Below, in pieces: positions 16,451-25,005 of a DNA stretch of 64,000 bases. The notes beneath the pieces were generated by a model that was not told where the DNA came from, made no database searches, and worked only from the letters and a program-made list of their open reading frames with translations. The position numbers were made by a program, and so were the translations under genes. The first letter of the stretch is position 1. The number at the start of each line of letters is the position of its first letter. Source of the stretch: CALCHA01 sp035548175 (GTDB lineage: Bacteria; Planctomycetota; Phycisphaerae; WQYP01); NCBI GenBank assembly GCA_035548175.1, contig DASZTO010000034.1:5811-69810 (forward strand), written 5' to 3'.

Positions 16451-16632
16451 AGGGGTATTGTCGCGGGAGGGACGGAAAAGAACAAAGCCAGGCGGTGCAC
16501 AGTCGCCACCAAGCCGGAATGCAGGGAAAAACCAGAAAAGATGGTGGATCGATTGTGGCAGAGCGTGGAGGCGTTTCGGTTGGGGAATCGTTGAAGAGGG
16601 TAAGCAGGGAGGAGGCGGGGGGTAAGAGGTTG

Positions 16633-16863
16633 TTACGGCGCGGAGAAGTGACGAGCACATCGAAGCGTGCTGCGAGCCATTTCGAGGACTGCCACAGCCT
16701 GATCGCGGGTGACGGTCGGGAAGTCGGCGAGGAAGTCAGCGAGGGTGCTGGTTCCTTCAAGATAATCCCATAAGGCGGCGACGGAGACGCGTGTGCCGGC
16801 AAAGCAGGGCATGCCGCCCATGATTTCCGGATCAATTCGGACGAGTTGTGTGTCGGTAAGCAT
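16633..16863 (-). CDS. DUF433 family small protein (orphan antitoxin-like)
   Basis: A 76-residue protein with the DUF433 core: IDPEIMGGMPCFAGTRVSVAAL at the N-terminus, then LADFLADFPTVTRDQAVAVLEMA. DUF433 proteins are usually antitoxins paired with a DUF5615 PIN-like gene directly downstream. Here the 180 bases downstream on the minus strand contain no such frame, so the protein is an orphan or has been co-opted. It is intact. Confidence 0.8.
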   Translation of the reverse strand: MLTDTQLVRIDPEIMGGMPCFAGTRVSVAALWDYLEGTSTLADFLADFPTVTRDQAVAVLEMARSTLRCARHFSAP

Positions 16864-17153
16864 AAGGGTCTACGCAAACATTCTACCATGAAAGCGAGGA
16901 TCGGAGAGGGAATCGCCTCGACAGGGACTCGTCCTTCGTGCACTGGGCGCCAAGGACCGCCATGGGGACTCCCCGGACGGCAAGACTTTGTACTGAGCAG
17001 TGATGATCAGGCCGGCGAAACGAAAAATGCAGGGCGGGGGAATGAAAAAACGCGACGAGAGCGAGGGCATGGAAGGGGGCGCTCGGAGCAAGAAGCCAAG
17101 GGCAAGATGCGGAGCGGGAATGGGAATGGGAAGTAGCGCGACAATGCAATGGA
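16864..17153. other. Spacer with no recognised gene
   Basis: About 290 bases between the DUF433 gene and the zinc-ribbon membrane protein, both on the minus strand. It contains GGACTCGTCCTTCGTGCACT and GGGACTCCCCGGACGGCAAG, which look like repeat-type filler but were not seen elsewhere in the window. A promoter for the DUF433 gene should lie in its right half on neither strand clearly marked. Confidence 0.4.
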
Positions 17154-18020
17154 TCAGTGGTGGGGCAATGTGCGGAGGATTTCCACGAGTTTGGCGGCAA
17201 TGGCGATGCTGAGAAAGATGTCGAGGATGAAATAGCAGCCGGCGATGAGGGCGCGGGCCATCGTGGGGAAGTCGACGATGGTGTGGATGATGTAGCCGAC
17301 GAGGGTGATGAGGGTGAGGATGAGGACGATTTCGGGGGCGTGGACTTGGCGCAGGGTTTGGAGTTGTTCGTCCATGTGGGTTGCGCCGAGGAGGGCGGTG
17401 ACGACCCAGAAAGCGGGGAGGAAGATGCCGGTGATTCCGAAGACAGGCCAGCGTTTGCTGGTAAGGATGAGTGCACGGAGGTAGCCGACGAAGAAGGTGA
17501 TGAAAATCAGGACGATGACGAAAAGAAAGGCGAGGGCTCCGACGATGGGCGGCCCGGCGAAAGAGAGGAACGTGAGAATGAGCGCGAGGGCCTGGAGATA
17601 GAAGAGGGGGGAATAGAGGAAGAGGCCGGCGAAGGAGAGGCTGCCGGAGGAGTTGCGGGAGGCGGTGGTTTTGACGCGAACGAAGCGGCTGGTGTCGGGA
17701 GGCGGCGGCGCCTCGACGACGGGGGTCGGGACGTAGATGCGATCTTGGAGGGGGGCGGCGTTGTCTTCGGCGGCGGCGAGAGCGGCGAGGTCGTAGTCGC
17801 CGGCGAGGGGGTCGGGTTCGGGCGGGGGCGTCGGGATGGCGGCGCGTTTTGCGGGGGAGGCGGCGCGTTTTGCGGGGGCAGCGGCGAGGGCGGGGGCGGC
17901 GGGGGCGAGTGGGACTTTGATGGGTCCTCCGCAGGCGGGGCATTTGACGGTTTTTCCGCCGAGTTTTCGGCTGACGCGGTAGTTTTTATCGCAGGCGGTG
18001 CAGAGGGCGTCGAGGGGCAT
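17154..18020 (-). CDS. Zinc-ribbon plus multi-pass membrane protein, function unknown
   Basis: A 288-residue protein. The N-terminal CTACDKNYRVSRKLGGKTVKCPACG (written in parts: CTACDKNYRV, then KCPACGGPIKV) is an MJ0042-like zinc ribbon with two CxxC pairs. A Pro/Ala-rich linker (about 40-110) follows, then five or so hydrophobic segments from residue 130 on (LFLYSPLFYLQALALILTFL, IVGALAFLFVIVLIFITFFV and others) in a YIP1-like arrangement. Start ATG 18020 has GGAG 7 bases upstream; the longer frame is unsupported. It follows dnaA on the same strand after a 287-base spacer. Confidence 0.7.
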   Translation of the reverse strand: MPLDALCTACDKNYRVSRKLGGKTVKCPACGGPIKVPLAPAAPALAAAPAKRAASPAKRAAIPTPPPEPDPLAGDYDLAALAAAEDNAAPLQDRIYVPTPVVEAPPPPDTSRFVRVKTTASRNSSGSLSFAGLFLYSPLFYLQALALILTFLSFAGPPIVGALAFLFVIVLIFITFFVGYLRALILTSKRWPVFGITGIFLPAFWVVTALLGATHMDEQLQTLRQVHAPEIVLILTLITLVGYIIHTIVDFPTMARALIAGCYFILDIFLSIAIAAKLVEILRTLPHH

Positions 18021-18307
18021 GATGGGACTCCTGGGTGTGCAGGCCGGTGGGAAGCGTTGCGAGCCGGGAGCACTGAGACCGAGCGGGCATGAAAACGCCG
18101 AGGGTGGTGCGTGGGTGATAGGTGGATACTTCTCCCGGGATGGAGACAAGTGTGCCGCCGGGTAGAGGCAAAAGCAAGGGGAAACTTGGGGGGGAACAGC
18201 TGACGCGCGGGGGCGCGGGAGGGGTCCGGGGGCGGTGGGATGGCCCTGGGGGTTGCGAAGAGGGTGGGTTGGCGGAGGCGGCCCCCAAAGAGGGGACGGG
18301 CGGGGGA

Positions 18308-19663
18308 TCAGGCGGACTGGGCGGCGGCGGCGTTTGGCGCGCCGGGCAGGAGCATGGTTTCGATGCGTTCGACCTGGGCGGCGAATTGTTCGTCGGATTG
18401 GCGGGCGTCGGAGACGGTGCGGATGGCGTGCATGACGGTGGTGTGGTCGCGGCCGCCGAAGTATCCGCCGATTTCTTCGAGGGAGTAGCGGGTTTTCTGG
18501 CGGGCGATGTACATGCAGACCTGGCGCGGGAGGGCGATGGATTTGTGGCGTTTTTTGGATTGCAGGTCGGCGAGGCGGACGTTGTAGAAGCGGGTGACGG
18601 CGTCGATGATCTGCTGGATGGAGACGAGGCGTTCGGAGGGCGGGATGACGTCGCCGAGGGCTGCGCGGGCGACATCCATGTCGTAGGTGCCGCCGTTGAG
18701 CATGGCGTATCCCTGGATTTTGGTGATGGCGCCTTCGAGTTCGCGGGTGTTGGATTCGACACGGCGAGCGATGTAGGCGATGACTTCCTCGGGGAGGGTG
18801 ATGCCGCGGAGGCGGGCTTTTTTGCTGACGATGGCGATGCGGGTTTCGTAGCAGGGGCGGTCGACGCGTGCGACGAGGCCGGAGTTGAAGCGGGAGACGA
18901 GACGGTCTTCGAGGTCGGGGATTTCGTTGGGCGGGGCGTCGGAGGAGAGGATGATCTGCTTGCCGCCCTGGAAGAGGGTGTTGAAGGTGTGGAAGAATTC
19001 TTCCTGGGTGCGGTCGCGGCGAGTGAGGAAGTGGATATCGTCGATGACGAGGACGTCGACGTGACGATAGCGGAAGCGGAACTCGTTCATGTCGCCGTTC
19101 TGCACGCAGTCCATGAAGTGGTTGATGAAGGTGTCGCAGGAGAGATAGAGGATGCGGGCTTCGGGAGTGCGGCGGAGGATTTCCTGGCAGGTGGCCTGGA
19201 GGAGGTGGGTTTTGCCGAGGCCGCAGCCGCCGTGGATGAAGAGTGGGTTGTAGGCGCGGCCGGGCTTTTCGGCGACGGCGGAGCAGGCGGCGCCGGCGAG
19301 GCGGTTGCAGGGGCCGGTGACGAAATTTTCGAAGACGTAGTCGGGGGAGAGGATGACGTCGTCGTAGGAATCGCCGAGGCGAGCGAGGCCGCCGCCGGCG
19401 TTAGCGCCGGTGACGAAGTTAACGGAGACGAGGTTACCGGTGACGGCCTGAGCGGCTTCTGTGAAGACGTCGCGGCACTTGCCCATGAGGTATTGCTGCT
19501 GGATGACGGTGGCGGCGCGGACGGTGAGGGTGCCGGCGGCGAGTTCGAGCGGGACGAGATCGCCGAACCACTGCCGGACCCAGGAGGAGTGGAGTTTGGC
19601 GATGTATTCGAGGACTTCTTTCCAGACGGCCTGGGCGTGGGCGGCGACATCGAGCGTGGCCAT
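18308..19663 (-). CDS. dnaA: Chromosomal replication initiator protein DnaA
   Basis: DnaA binds 9-bp boxes at oriC, opens the duplex in its ATP form and loads DnaB. The 451-residue protein has a domain I-like start (VWKEVLEYIAKLHSSWVRQWF), an unusually short linker, Walker A GGCGLGKT at 145-152, Walker B VLVIDDI at 204-210, the sensor-type DRLVSRFNSGL, and domain IV with KKRHKSIALPRQVCMYIAR and the signature GGRDHTTVMHAI. Start ATG 19663 has GGAGG just upstream. The usual neighbours dnaN, recF and gyrB are absent; loss of that cluster is common in planctomycetes. Confidence 0.97.
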   Translation of the reverse strand: MATLDVAAHAQAVWKEVLEYIAKLHSSWVRQWFGDLVPLELAAGTLTVRAATVIQQQYLMGKCRDVFTEAAQAVTGNLVSVNFVTGANAGGGLARLGDSYDDVILSPDYVFENFVTGPCNRLAGAACSAVAEKPGRAYNPLFIHGGCGLGKTHLLQATCQEILRRTPEARILYLSCDTFINHFMDCVQNGDMNEFRFRYRHVDVLVIDDIHFLTRRDRTQEEFFHTFNTLFQGGKQIILSSDAPPNEIPDLEDRLVSRFNSGLVARVDRPCYETRIAIVSKKARLRGITLPEEVIAYIARRVESNTRELEGAITKIQGYAMLNGGTYDMDVARAALGDVIPPSERLVSIQQIIDAVTRFYNVRLADLQSKKRHKSIALPRQVCMYIARQKTRYSLEEIGGYFGGRDHTTVMHAIRTVSDARQSDEQFAAQVERIETMLLPGAPNAAAAQSA

Positions 19664-20144
19664 AACCCCTCCAAGAGGACCCCGAGGCAATAGGAAACCG
19701 GGCGCGTGGGGACGCGTCTGGGGCTCAGGGTTCACCGCCGGAATGAATCGAGGAAGCGTCCTGCCGCCCAGCGAATCACGTCTTTCGGCGTGGGATCAGA
19801 AAACAGAAGCACATGCGGGGGGCAGAAAGCCGCCGCCGCGAGGCTGTGGCCGGTTCAACCGACCGCGAAACGAGATGTCGCCGGCGAGAGCGCCGCCAAC
19901 CATCGCGTCGCCGAAGATACGGGTGTGGCGCACGGGTGTCAATGACAATTCGCGCGATCTGAACAGAGGTGCGCCGGCCCATCATTGCAAGCCGATTCAT
20001 GCCTCCCACTTATCGCCCGAGGGGGGTGTTGGCGTACAGCCTTTTTTCGCCGGTGGAAGGGTCGGGGGCACCCTTTTTTCGTCCACGAGTTGTCCACGCG
20101 GCGCCCGGCGGGCATCCACGCACTTTACGCAATCGATACAACCC
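19664..20144. other. Long spacer upstream of dnaA, weak oriC candidate
   Basis: About 480 bases with no convincing gene. One match to the high-GC DnaA box TTGTCCACA is seen as TTGTCCACG at 20090-20098, with a second GTCCACG 9 bases before it. Two short T-runs flank it (near 20042 and 20073). This is too little to call an origin, and the strand skew in this part of the window does not change sign here, which argues against one. Confidence 0.3.
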
Positions 20145-20693
20145 CTACTTTGGGGAGGGTTGGGAAGTGGAAAGGGAGGGCGGAGCGGGGGGATCGGGCA
20201 GGATGATGCGCGCGGGGATGCCGACGGCGGTGGCGTGCGCGGGGACATCGCAGAGGACGACGGCGTTGGCGCCGATTTTGGCGTGGTCTCCGATGACGAC
20301 GCCGCCGAGGATTTTGGCGCCGGCGCCGACGTCGACGTGTCCGCCGAGGGTGGGCGCGCCGGGCCTGGGTCCGGCGCCGAGGGTAGCGCCCTGGAAGATC
20401 ATGCAATTGACGCCGATTCTGGCCTGGGGATGAATGACGATGCCGGTGGGGTGGCGGAGCATGAGACCGCGGCCGAACTGCGCGTCGACGGGGATATCGC
20501 AGGCGCAGACGATGTTCCAGAGGCGGACGCGGAGCAGGGCCTGTTTGCGGAGAGGCCAGGCCCACCATCCGCGGGGGCGCCAGCGCTGGTAGCTGCGGAT
20601 GGCGCGCAGCAGGCGTGCGGAGGGCCACCATTGGAACCATCCGACGCGATCGCGGCGCGGGTCCGCCACTTCTGCGGACACATCGACCGGCAT
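20145..20693 (-). CDS. Serine acetyltransferase-like hexapeptide-repeat protein
   Basis: A left-handed beta-helix acyltransferase of about 182 residues. The C-terminal half shows hexapeptide turns typical of CysE/serine O-acetyltransferases: GLMLRHPTGIVIHPQARIG, CMIFQGATLGAGP, LGGHVDVGAGAKILGGVVIG, DHAKIGANAVVLCDVPAHAT. The catalytic His sits in LRHPTGIVIH. Start ATG 20693 follows GGAGG and leaves a 159-base divergent promoter region before gmd; ATG 20819 (also with GGAG) would add 42 residues of no clear homology. The position next to GDP-fucose genes suggests it could instead acetylate an envelope sugar. Confidence 0.75.
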   Translation of the reverse strand: MPVDVSAEVADPRRDRVGWFQWWPSARLLRAIRSYQRWRPRGWWAWPLRKQALLRVRLWNIVCACDIPVDAQFGRGLMLRHPTGIVIHPQARIGVNCMIFQGATLGAGPRPGAPTLGGHVDVGAGAKILGGVVIGDHAKIGANAVVLCDVPAHATAVGIPARIILPDPPAPPSLSTSQPSPK

Positions 20694-20852
20694 AGTCACC
20701 TCCATGCCCTCAGCGGGTCTACGCATCTGGTGCGGGGTAAGTTTTCCATCCTCAGGCGGGGCGTTCACGTAACCATGGGGAGGCCAAAGCGGCTCGCTTC
20801 GCCGGCCGATAATCTCCATAATGATCGCTCCAGGCCTTGCAAGGAACCGGAC

Positions 20853-21956
20853 ATGGATCAACGCCACGCGAAACGCGCTCTTATCACGGGGATCACGGGA
20901 CAGGACGGCTCATACCTCGCGGAGCTGCTGCTGGCGAAGGGGTACGACGTTCATGGGATTATCCGTCGTTCTTCGACATTCAACACGGATCGGATTGAGC
21001 ATTTGTACCAGGACCCGCACACACCGCATCCGAACCTGACGCTGCATTACGGGGACCTGACGGACGGGGCATGCCTGCGGGATATTTTATCGAAGGTGAA
21101 ACCGTCGGAAGTGTACAACCTGGGGGCGCAGTCGCACGTGCGGGTGTCGTTTGACATGCCGGCGTATACGGTGCAGACGGACGCGTTGGGGACGATCTTC
21201 ATTCTGGAAGCGATCCGGGATTTGGAGCAGGCGACGGGGTATCCGGTGAAGTTTTACCAGGCGTCGAGCTCGGAGATGTTCGGGAAGGTGGCGGAGACGC
21301 CGCAGAAGGAATCGACGCCGTTTCATCCGCGGTCGCCGTATGCGTGCGCCAAGGTGTATTCGTTCTGGCAGGTGGTGAACTACCGCGAGAGCTATTCGAT
21401 GTTCGCGGTGAACGGGATTTTGTTCAATCACGAGTCGCCGCGGCGCGGGGAAACGTTCGTGACGCGGAAGGTGACGCGGGCGGCGACGCGGATCAAGCTG
21501 GGGCTGCAGGAGAAGCTGTTCATGGGGAACCTGGATGCGAAGCGGGACTGGGGCTTCGCGGGGGATTATGTGGAGGCGATGTGGCTGATGCTGCAGCAGG
21601 AGCAGCCGGAGGATTTTGTGATTGCGACGGGGGAGACGCACAGCGTGCGGGAGTGGATCGAGGAGTGTTTTTCGCTGCTGGGGCTGGAGTGGAAGAAGCA
21701 TGTGGAGACGGATCCGCGGTATTTGCGGCCGGCGGAGGTGGATTTGCTGCTGGGGGATGCGGGCAAGGCGCGGCGGGTGCTGAAGTGGGAGCCGAAGGTG
21801 AAGTTCAAGGATTTGGCGCGGATGATGATAGAGGGGGACATGAAGCTGGCGCAGCGTGAGAAGGTGTTGAAGGAGCACGATCACTCGCAGGATGCGGGGG
21901 ATCTGGCCAAGCAAGCGGCGGCGCACCTGCAATCACCTTCGGCGGCGGGACGGTGA
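20853..21956 (+). CDS. gmd: GDP-mannose 4,6-dehydratase
   Basis: Converts GDP-D-mannose to GDP-4-keto-6-deoxy-D-mannose, the first step to GDP-L-fucose and related 6-deoxysugars. The 367-residue short-chain dehydrogenase-type protein has the NADP-binding ITGITGQDGSYL, HYGDLTDG, the active-site SSSEMFG and YACAKVYSFW (Tyr-x3-Lys), NHESPRRGETFVTRK and ETHSVREW, all specific for GMD. Start ATG 20853 follows AAGGAA. Fcl, the next enzyme of the pathway, lies downstream on the same strand but is separated by a toxin-antitoxin pair. Confidence 0.96.
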   Translation: MDQRHAKRALITGITGQDGSYLAELLLAKGYDVHGIIRRSSTFNTDRIEHLYQDPHTPHPNLTLHYGDLTDGACLRDILSKVKPSEVYNLGAQSHVRVSFDMPAYTVQTDALGTIFILEAIRDLEQATGYPVKFYQASSSEMFGKVAETPQKESTPFHPRSPYACAKVYSFWQVVNYRESYSMFAVNGILFNHESPRRGETFVTRKVTRAATRIKLGLQEKLFMGNLDAKRDWGFAGDYVEAMWLMLQQEQPEDFVIATGETHSVREWIEECFSLLGLEWKKHVETDPRYLRPAEVDLLLGDAGKARRVLKWEPKVKFKDLARMMIEGDMKLAQREKVLKEHDHSQDAGDLAKQAAAHLQSPSAAGR

Positions 21957-21975
21957 ACACGGATAGAATACTGCC

Positions 21976-22284
21976 ATGCTGACGGCGCATATCGACATTC
22001 CGATGGATAAGATCCGCGACTTCTGCCGGCGGTGGAAGATCAGGGAATTGGCTCTGTTCGGCTCGGTGCTGCGGGAAGACTTTCGGGCGGATTCGGACGT
22101 TGACGTGCTCGTCACCTTCGAGCCCGACGCCGAATGGGATTACTGGGTGGGCTGGCCCGAAATGATCGATGAACTCGAAGCGACACTCGGCCGCAGAGTC
22201 GATTTGGTGGAAAAGGAAGCCTTGGAAAACCCCTACCGCCGCCATGAAATCCTCCGTACCCATCAGGTGATTTATTCGGCCTGA
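21976..22284 (+). CDS. MntA-like minimal nucleotidyltransferase antitoxin
   Basis: A 102-residue nucleotidyltransferase. The active-site pattern GSVLREDFRADSDVDVLV carries the GS motif and the two catalytic Asp residues of the pol-beta superfamily. In MntA/HepT systems this enzyme adds AMP to the tyrosine of the HEPN toxin and silences it. The gene starts 19 bases after the gmd stop and ends overlapping the toxin frame. Base use here is more balanced than in the G-rich neighbours, which hints at later acquisition. Confidence 0.88.
   Translation: MLTAHIDIPMDKIRDFCRRWKIRELALFGSVLREDFRADSDVDVLVTFEPDAEWDYWVGWPEMIDELEATLGRRVDLVEKEALENPYRRHEILRTHQVIYSA
22265..22270 (+). promoter_or_regulatory. Shine-Dalgarno site that supports an ATT start for the HEPN gene
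   Basis: AGGTGA lies 3 bases before ATT 22274. The in-frame ATG at 22244 is cut off by the TGA at 22268, so initiation of the full-length HEPN protein must happen at or after 22271. The site decides the start: with ATT the protein gains the family N-terminus xRPEERNIALLADML. Confidence 0.5.
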
Positions 22285-22627
22285 AGAACGCAATATCGCA
22301 CTTCTCGCCGATATGTTGAATGCGGCGCGCGGGGTGGTTCGCTTCACCGCGGGAAAAACGCTTCAGGACTACATTGCTGATGATCTTTTGCAGTCCGCCG
22401 TGGAGCGCCGCCTTGAAATTATCGGAGAGGCAGCGAATGGTGTCACCGGTGAGTTCAAAAAAGCCCATCCCGAAATCGCGTGGTCCGGCATCATCAAGCA
22501 ACGCCACGTGCTCGCCCACGCCTATGGCCGAATTCAGCATGCCAAGATTTGGGCAATTGCAACTCAACGCATTCCAGCCCTCATCAACCTCTTGGAACTC
22601 CTCCTTCCGCCTTCTCCCTCCGACTAA
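22274..22627 (+). CDS. HepT-like HEPN toxin (DUF86), probable ATT start
   Basis: HEPN RNase toxin of about 117 residues. The catalytic motif RHVLAHAY fits R-x4-H followed by the tyrosine that MntA adenylylates. Other DUF86 hallmarks are QDYIADDLLQSAVERRLEIIGEAA and HPEIAWSGIIKQ. The first ATG in frame is 22313, but the 13 codons before it read IRPEERNIALLAD, the usual N-terminus of the family with Ile for Met, preceded by AGGTGA. ATT 22274 therefore looks like the real start, overlapping the antitoxin gene by 11 bases. If ATG 22313 is used instead, the first helix is lost. Confidence 0.8.
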   Translation: MRPEERNIALLADMLNAARGVVRFTAGKTLQDYIADDLLQSAVERRLEIIGEAANGVTGEFKKAHPEIAWSGIIKQRHVLAHAYGRIQHAKIWAIATQRIPALINLLELLLPPSPSD

Positions 22628-22636
22628 AGGATATGC

Positions 22637-23557
22637 ATGCGTTATCTTCTTACCGGCGGGGCCGGGTTTCTCGGCTCATTCGTCACGGAAAAATTGCGTT
22701 CGCGCGGCATCACCGATATCACCATCCCGCGTTCCAAAGATTACGACCTGACTCATGAAGCCGCGGCGGAAAAGCTGTTTGACGATCATCACCCGGACGT
22801 GGTCATTCACCTGGCGGCGCAGGTCGGGGGGATCGGGGCGAACCGGGACAATCCCGGGCGGTATTTTTTCGCCAACATGGCGATGGGGCTGCACCTGATC
22901 GAGCAGGCGCGGATTCACAAGATCGGGAAGTTCGTGCAGGTGGGGACGATTTGCGCGTATCCGAAATTCACGCCGGTGCCGTTCAAGGAGGAGGAGTTGT
23001 GGAATGGGTTTCCGGAGGAGACCAACGCGCCCTATGGGATCGCCAAGAAGGCGCTGCTGACGATGTGCCAGGCGTATCGGCAGCAGTACGGGCTGAATGC
23101 GATTTACCTGTTGCCGGTGAATCTTTACGGTCCGCGGGACAACTTCGATCTGCACACGTCGCACGTGATCCCGGCGTTGATTCGGAAATGCGTGGAAGCG
23201 AAGCGCGGGGGCGCGGATCACATCGAGGCATGGGGGACGGGGAGCGCGTCGCGGGAGTTTCTGTATGTGGAGGATGCGGCGGAAGGGATCGTGCTGGCGA
23301 CGGAAAAGTACAACGATGCGGAGCCGGTCAATTTGGGCGCCGGCCGGGAAATCACCATCAAAGTGCTGACGGAACTGGTGGCGCAGCTTGCGGGGTTCAC
23401 CGGGAAAATCGAGTGGGACCCGACGAAGCCGGACGGGCAGCCGCGGCGCTGCCTGGACACCACGCGCGCGCGGGAAAGGTTTGGCTTCGTGGCGAAAACG
23501 TCGCTGGAAGAGGGGCTGAAGAAAACCATCGCGTGGTATGAACAGACGCACGGCTGA
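22637..23557 (+). CDS. fcl: GDP-L-fucose synthase (GDP-4-keto-6-deoxymannose epimerase-reductase)
   Basis: Completes GDP-L-fucose synthesis by 3,5-epimerisation and NADPH-dependent reduction. The 306-residue protein has LTGGAGFLGSFV (NADP site), HLAAQVGGIGANRDNP, the catalytic GTICAYPK and APYGIAKKALL (Tyr-x3-Lys), and LYGPRDNFDLHTSHVIPALI, all typical of GDP-fucose synthases. Start ATG 22637 follows AAAGGAT. It forms a pathway pair with gmd although two toxin-antitoxin genes lie between them. The product likely feeds exopolysaccharide or protein glycosylation. Confidence 0.95.
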   Translation: MRYLLTGGAGFLGSFVTEKLRSRGITDITIPRSKDYDLTHEAAAEKLFDDHHPDVVIHLAAQVGGIGANRDNPGRYFFANMAMGLHLIEQARIHKIGKFVQVGTICAYPKFTPVPFKEEELWNGFPEETNAPYGIAKKALLTMCQAYRQQYGLNAIYLLPVNLYGPRDNFDLHTSHVIPALIRKCVEAKRGGADHIEAWGTGSASREFLYVEDAAEGIVLATEKYNDAEPVNLGAGREITIKVLTELVAQLAGFTGKIEWDPTKPDGQPRRCLDTTRARERFGFVAKTSLEEGLKKTIAWYEQTHG

Positions 23558-23580
23558 TGGAAGCGGGATGAAGGGGGGCG

Positions 23581-24867
23581 TCAGCGCTGATCCACCGGGA
23601 CGTAGTGTTTACCGACCGGTCCGATGTATATCTGGCGCGGGCGGGCGATGCGGCTGGTGGGGTCTTCGTTCTGTTCTTTCCAGTGGGCGATCCATCCGGG
23701 GAGGCGTCCGATGGCGAACATGACGGTGAACATGCTGGTGGGGATGCCCATGGCCCGCATGATGATGCCGCTGTAGAAATCGACGTTGGGATAGAGCTTG
23801 CGGGCGACGAAGTAATCGTCCTTGAGGGCCTGTTCTTCGAGGCGGCGGGCGATGTCGAGGAGGGGGTCTTTGACATTGAGCTTGGTGAGTACGCGTTCGG
23901 AGATGCCCTGGAGCATTTTGGCGCGGGGGTCGTAATTTTTATAGACGCGGTGGCCGAAGCCCATGAGGCGGACGCCGGAGCCCTTTTGCTTGGCCATCTC
24001 GATGTACTTATCGGCGGTGAGGCCGCCCTTGTGGATTTGTTCGAGCATCTCGAGCACTTCGACATTGGCGCCGCCATGGAGGGGACCCCAGAGGGCGCAG
24101 ACGCCGGCGGAGACGGAGGCGAAGAGGTTGGCCTTGCTGCTGCCGACCATGCGGACGGTGGAGGTGGAGCAGTTTTGTTCGTGATCGGCGTGGAGGACGA
24201 AGATGAGGTTGAGGGCTTTTTCGATTTCGGGATCGACCATGTATTGGTCGTGGGGCATGGAGAACATCATGTGGAGGAGGTTGGCGCAATAGCGAAGCTT
24301 GGGGTCGGCGTACATGTAGGGCAGGCCGTGGAGGCGGCGGTAGATGAACGCGGCGATGGTGCGGATTTTGGAAATGAGGCGGGCGGCGGCCTCTTCGAAA
24401 AGTTCATCGCCTTTGAGCGAGGACATCTCCGCGTGGAAGCAGCCCAGCGTGTTGATCATCGCCGAGAGCATGGCCATGGGCGGAGCGTCGGCGGGGAAGC
24501 CTTCGAAGTGGTGCTTCATGGCTTCGTGGAGGTGGGCGTTGGCGGTGAGGCGCGAGCGGAAGCGGGTGGATTCTTCCTTGTTGGGGAGGCGTCCGAAGAT
24601 GAGGAGCCAGGCGACCTCGATGAAGTCGGGGTTGGCGGCGAATTCCTCGATGGGGATGCCGCGGTAACGGAGGATACCCTTATCGCCGTCGATGAAGGTG
24701 ATGGCGGACTGGCAGGAGCCTGTGTCGCCGAAGCCGGGGTCGAGGGTGATGAGTCCGGTGTCGGCGCGGAGTTTGGTGATATCGAAGCCCTTTTCGCCTT
24801 CGGAGCCCACGACGAGCGGCAAGTCGAGCGTTTTGCCATCGACAACGAGTTGGACGGAGTTGGCCAT
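23581..24867 (-). CDS. gltA: Citrate synthase
   Basis: Condenses acetyl-CoA with oxaloacetate at the entry of the TCA cycle. The 428-residue type II-like enzyme has FVLHADHEQNCSTSTVRMVG (first catalytic His), GPLHGGANVEVLEML, GFGHRVYKNYDPRA (second His) and NVDFYSGIIM with the catalytic Asp. Start ATG 24867 (MANSVQLVVDGK) gives the standard N-terminus; upstream residues in the frame have no homology. It converges with fcl across only 23 bases and has a 138-base upstream spacer. Confidence 0.97.
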   Translation of the reverse strand: MANSVQLVVDGKTLDLPLVVGSEGEKGFDITKLRADTGLITLDPGFGDTGSCQSAITFIDGDKGILRYRGIPIEEFAANPDFIEVAWLLIFGRLPNKEESTRFRSRLTANAHLHEAMKHHFEGFPADAPPMAMLSAMINTLGCFHAEMSSLKGDELFEEAAARLISKIRTIAAFIYRRLHGLPYMYADPKLRYCANLLHMMFSMPHDQYMVDPEIEKALNLIFVLHADHEQNCSTSTVRMVGSSKANLFASVSAGVCALWGPLHGGANVEVLEMLEQIHKGGLTADKYIEMAKQKGSGVRLMGFGHRVYKNYDPRAKMLQGISERVLTKLNVKDPLLDIARRLEEQALKDDYFVARKLYPNVDFYSGIIMRAMGIPTSMFTVMFAIGRLPGWIAHWKEQNEDPTSRIARPRQIYIGPVGKHYVPVDQR

Positions 24868-25005
24868 GGCGGGCAAAGTCCTTATGAGAATCCGACAAGT
24901 CCTGTACTTAACGTAGCGGGCGGTTTCGCACAAGTAGGCGTGGGGTGAAAGGCGCGGATTTTGCGGCGCAGGCGTCGCCATGGGCGGGAGGCCCACGCCA
25001 TGGGG

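Noticed and set aside
19664..20144. Chromosomal origin next to dnaA
   Set aside because: Only one near-match to a DnaA box, no clear AT-rich unwinding stretch and no skew sign change at this position. Kept as a weak note only.
22244..22270. ATG start for the HEPN gene at 22244
   Set aside because: In frame but stopped by TGA at 22268 after eight codons, so it cannot start the toxin.
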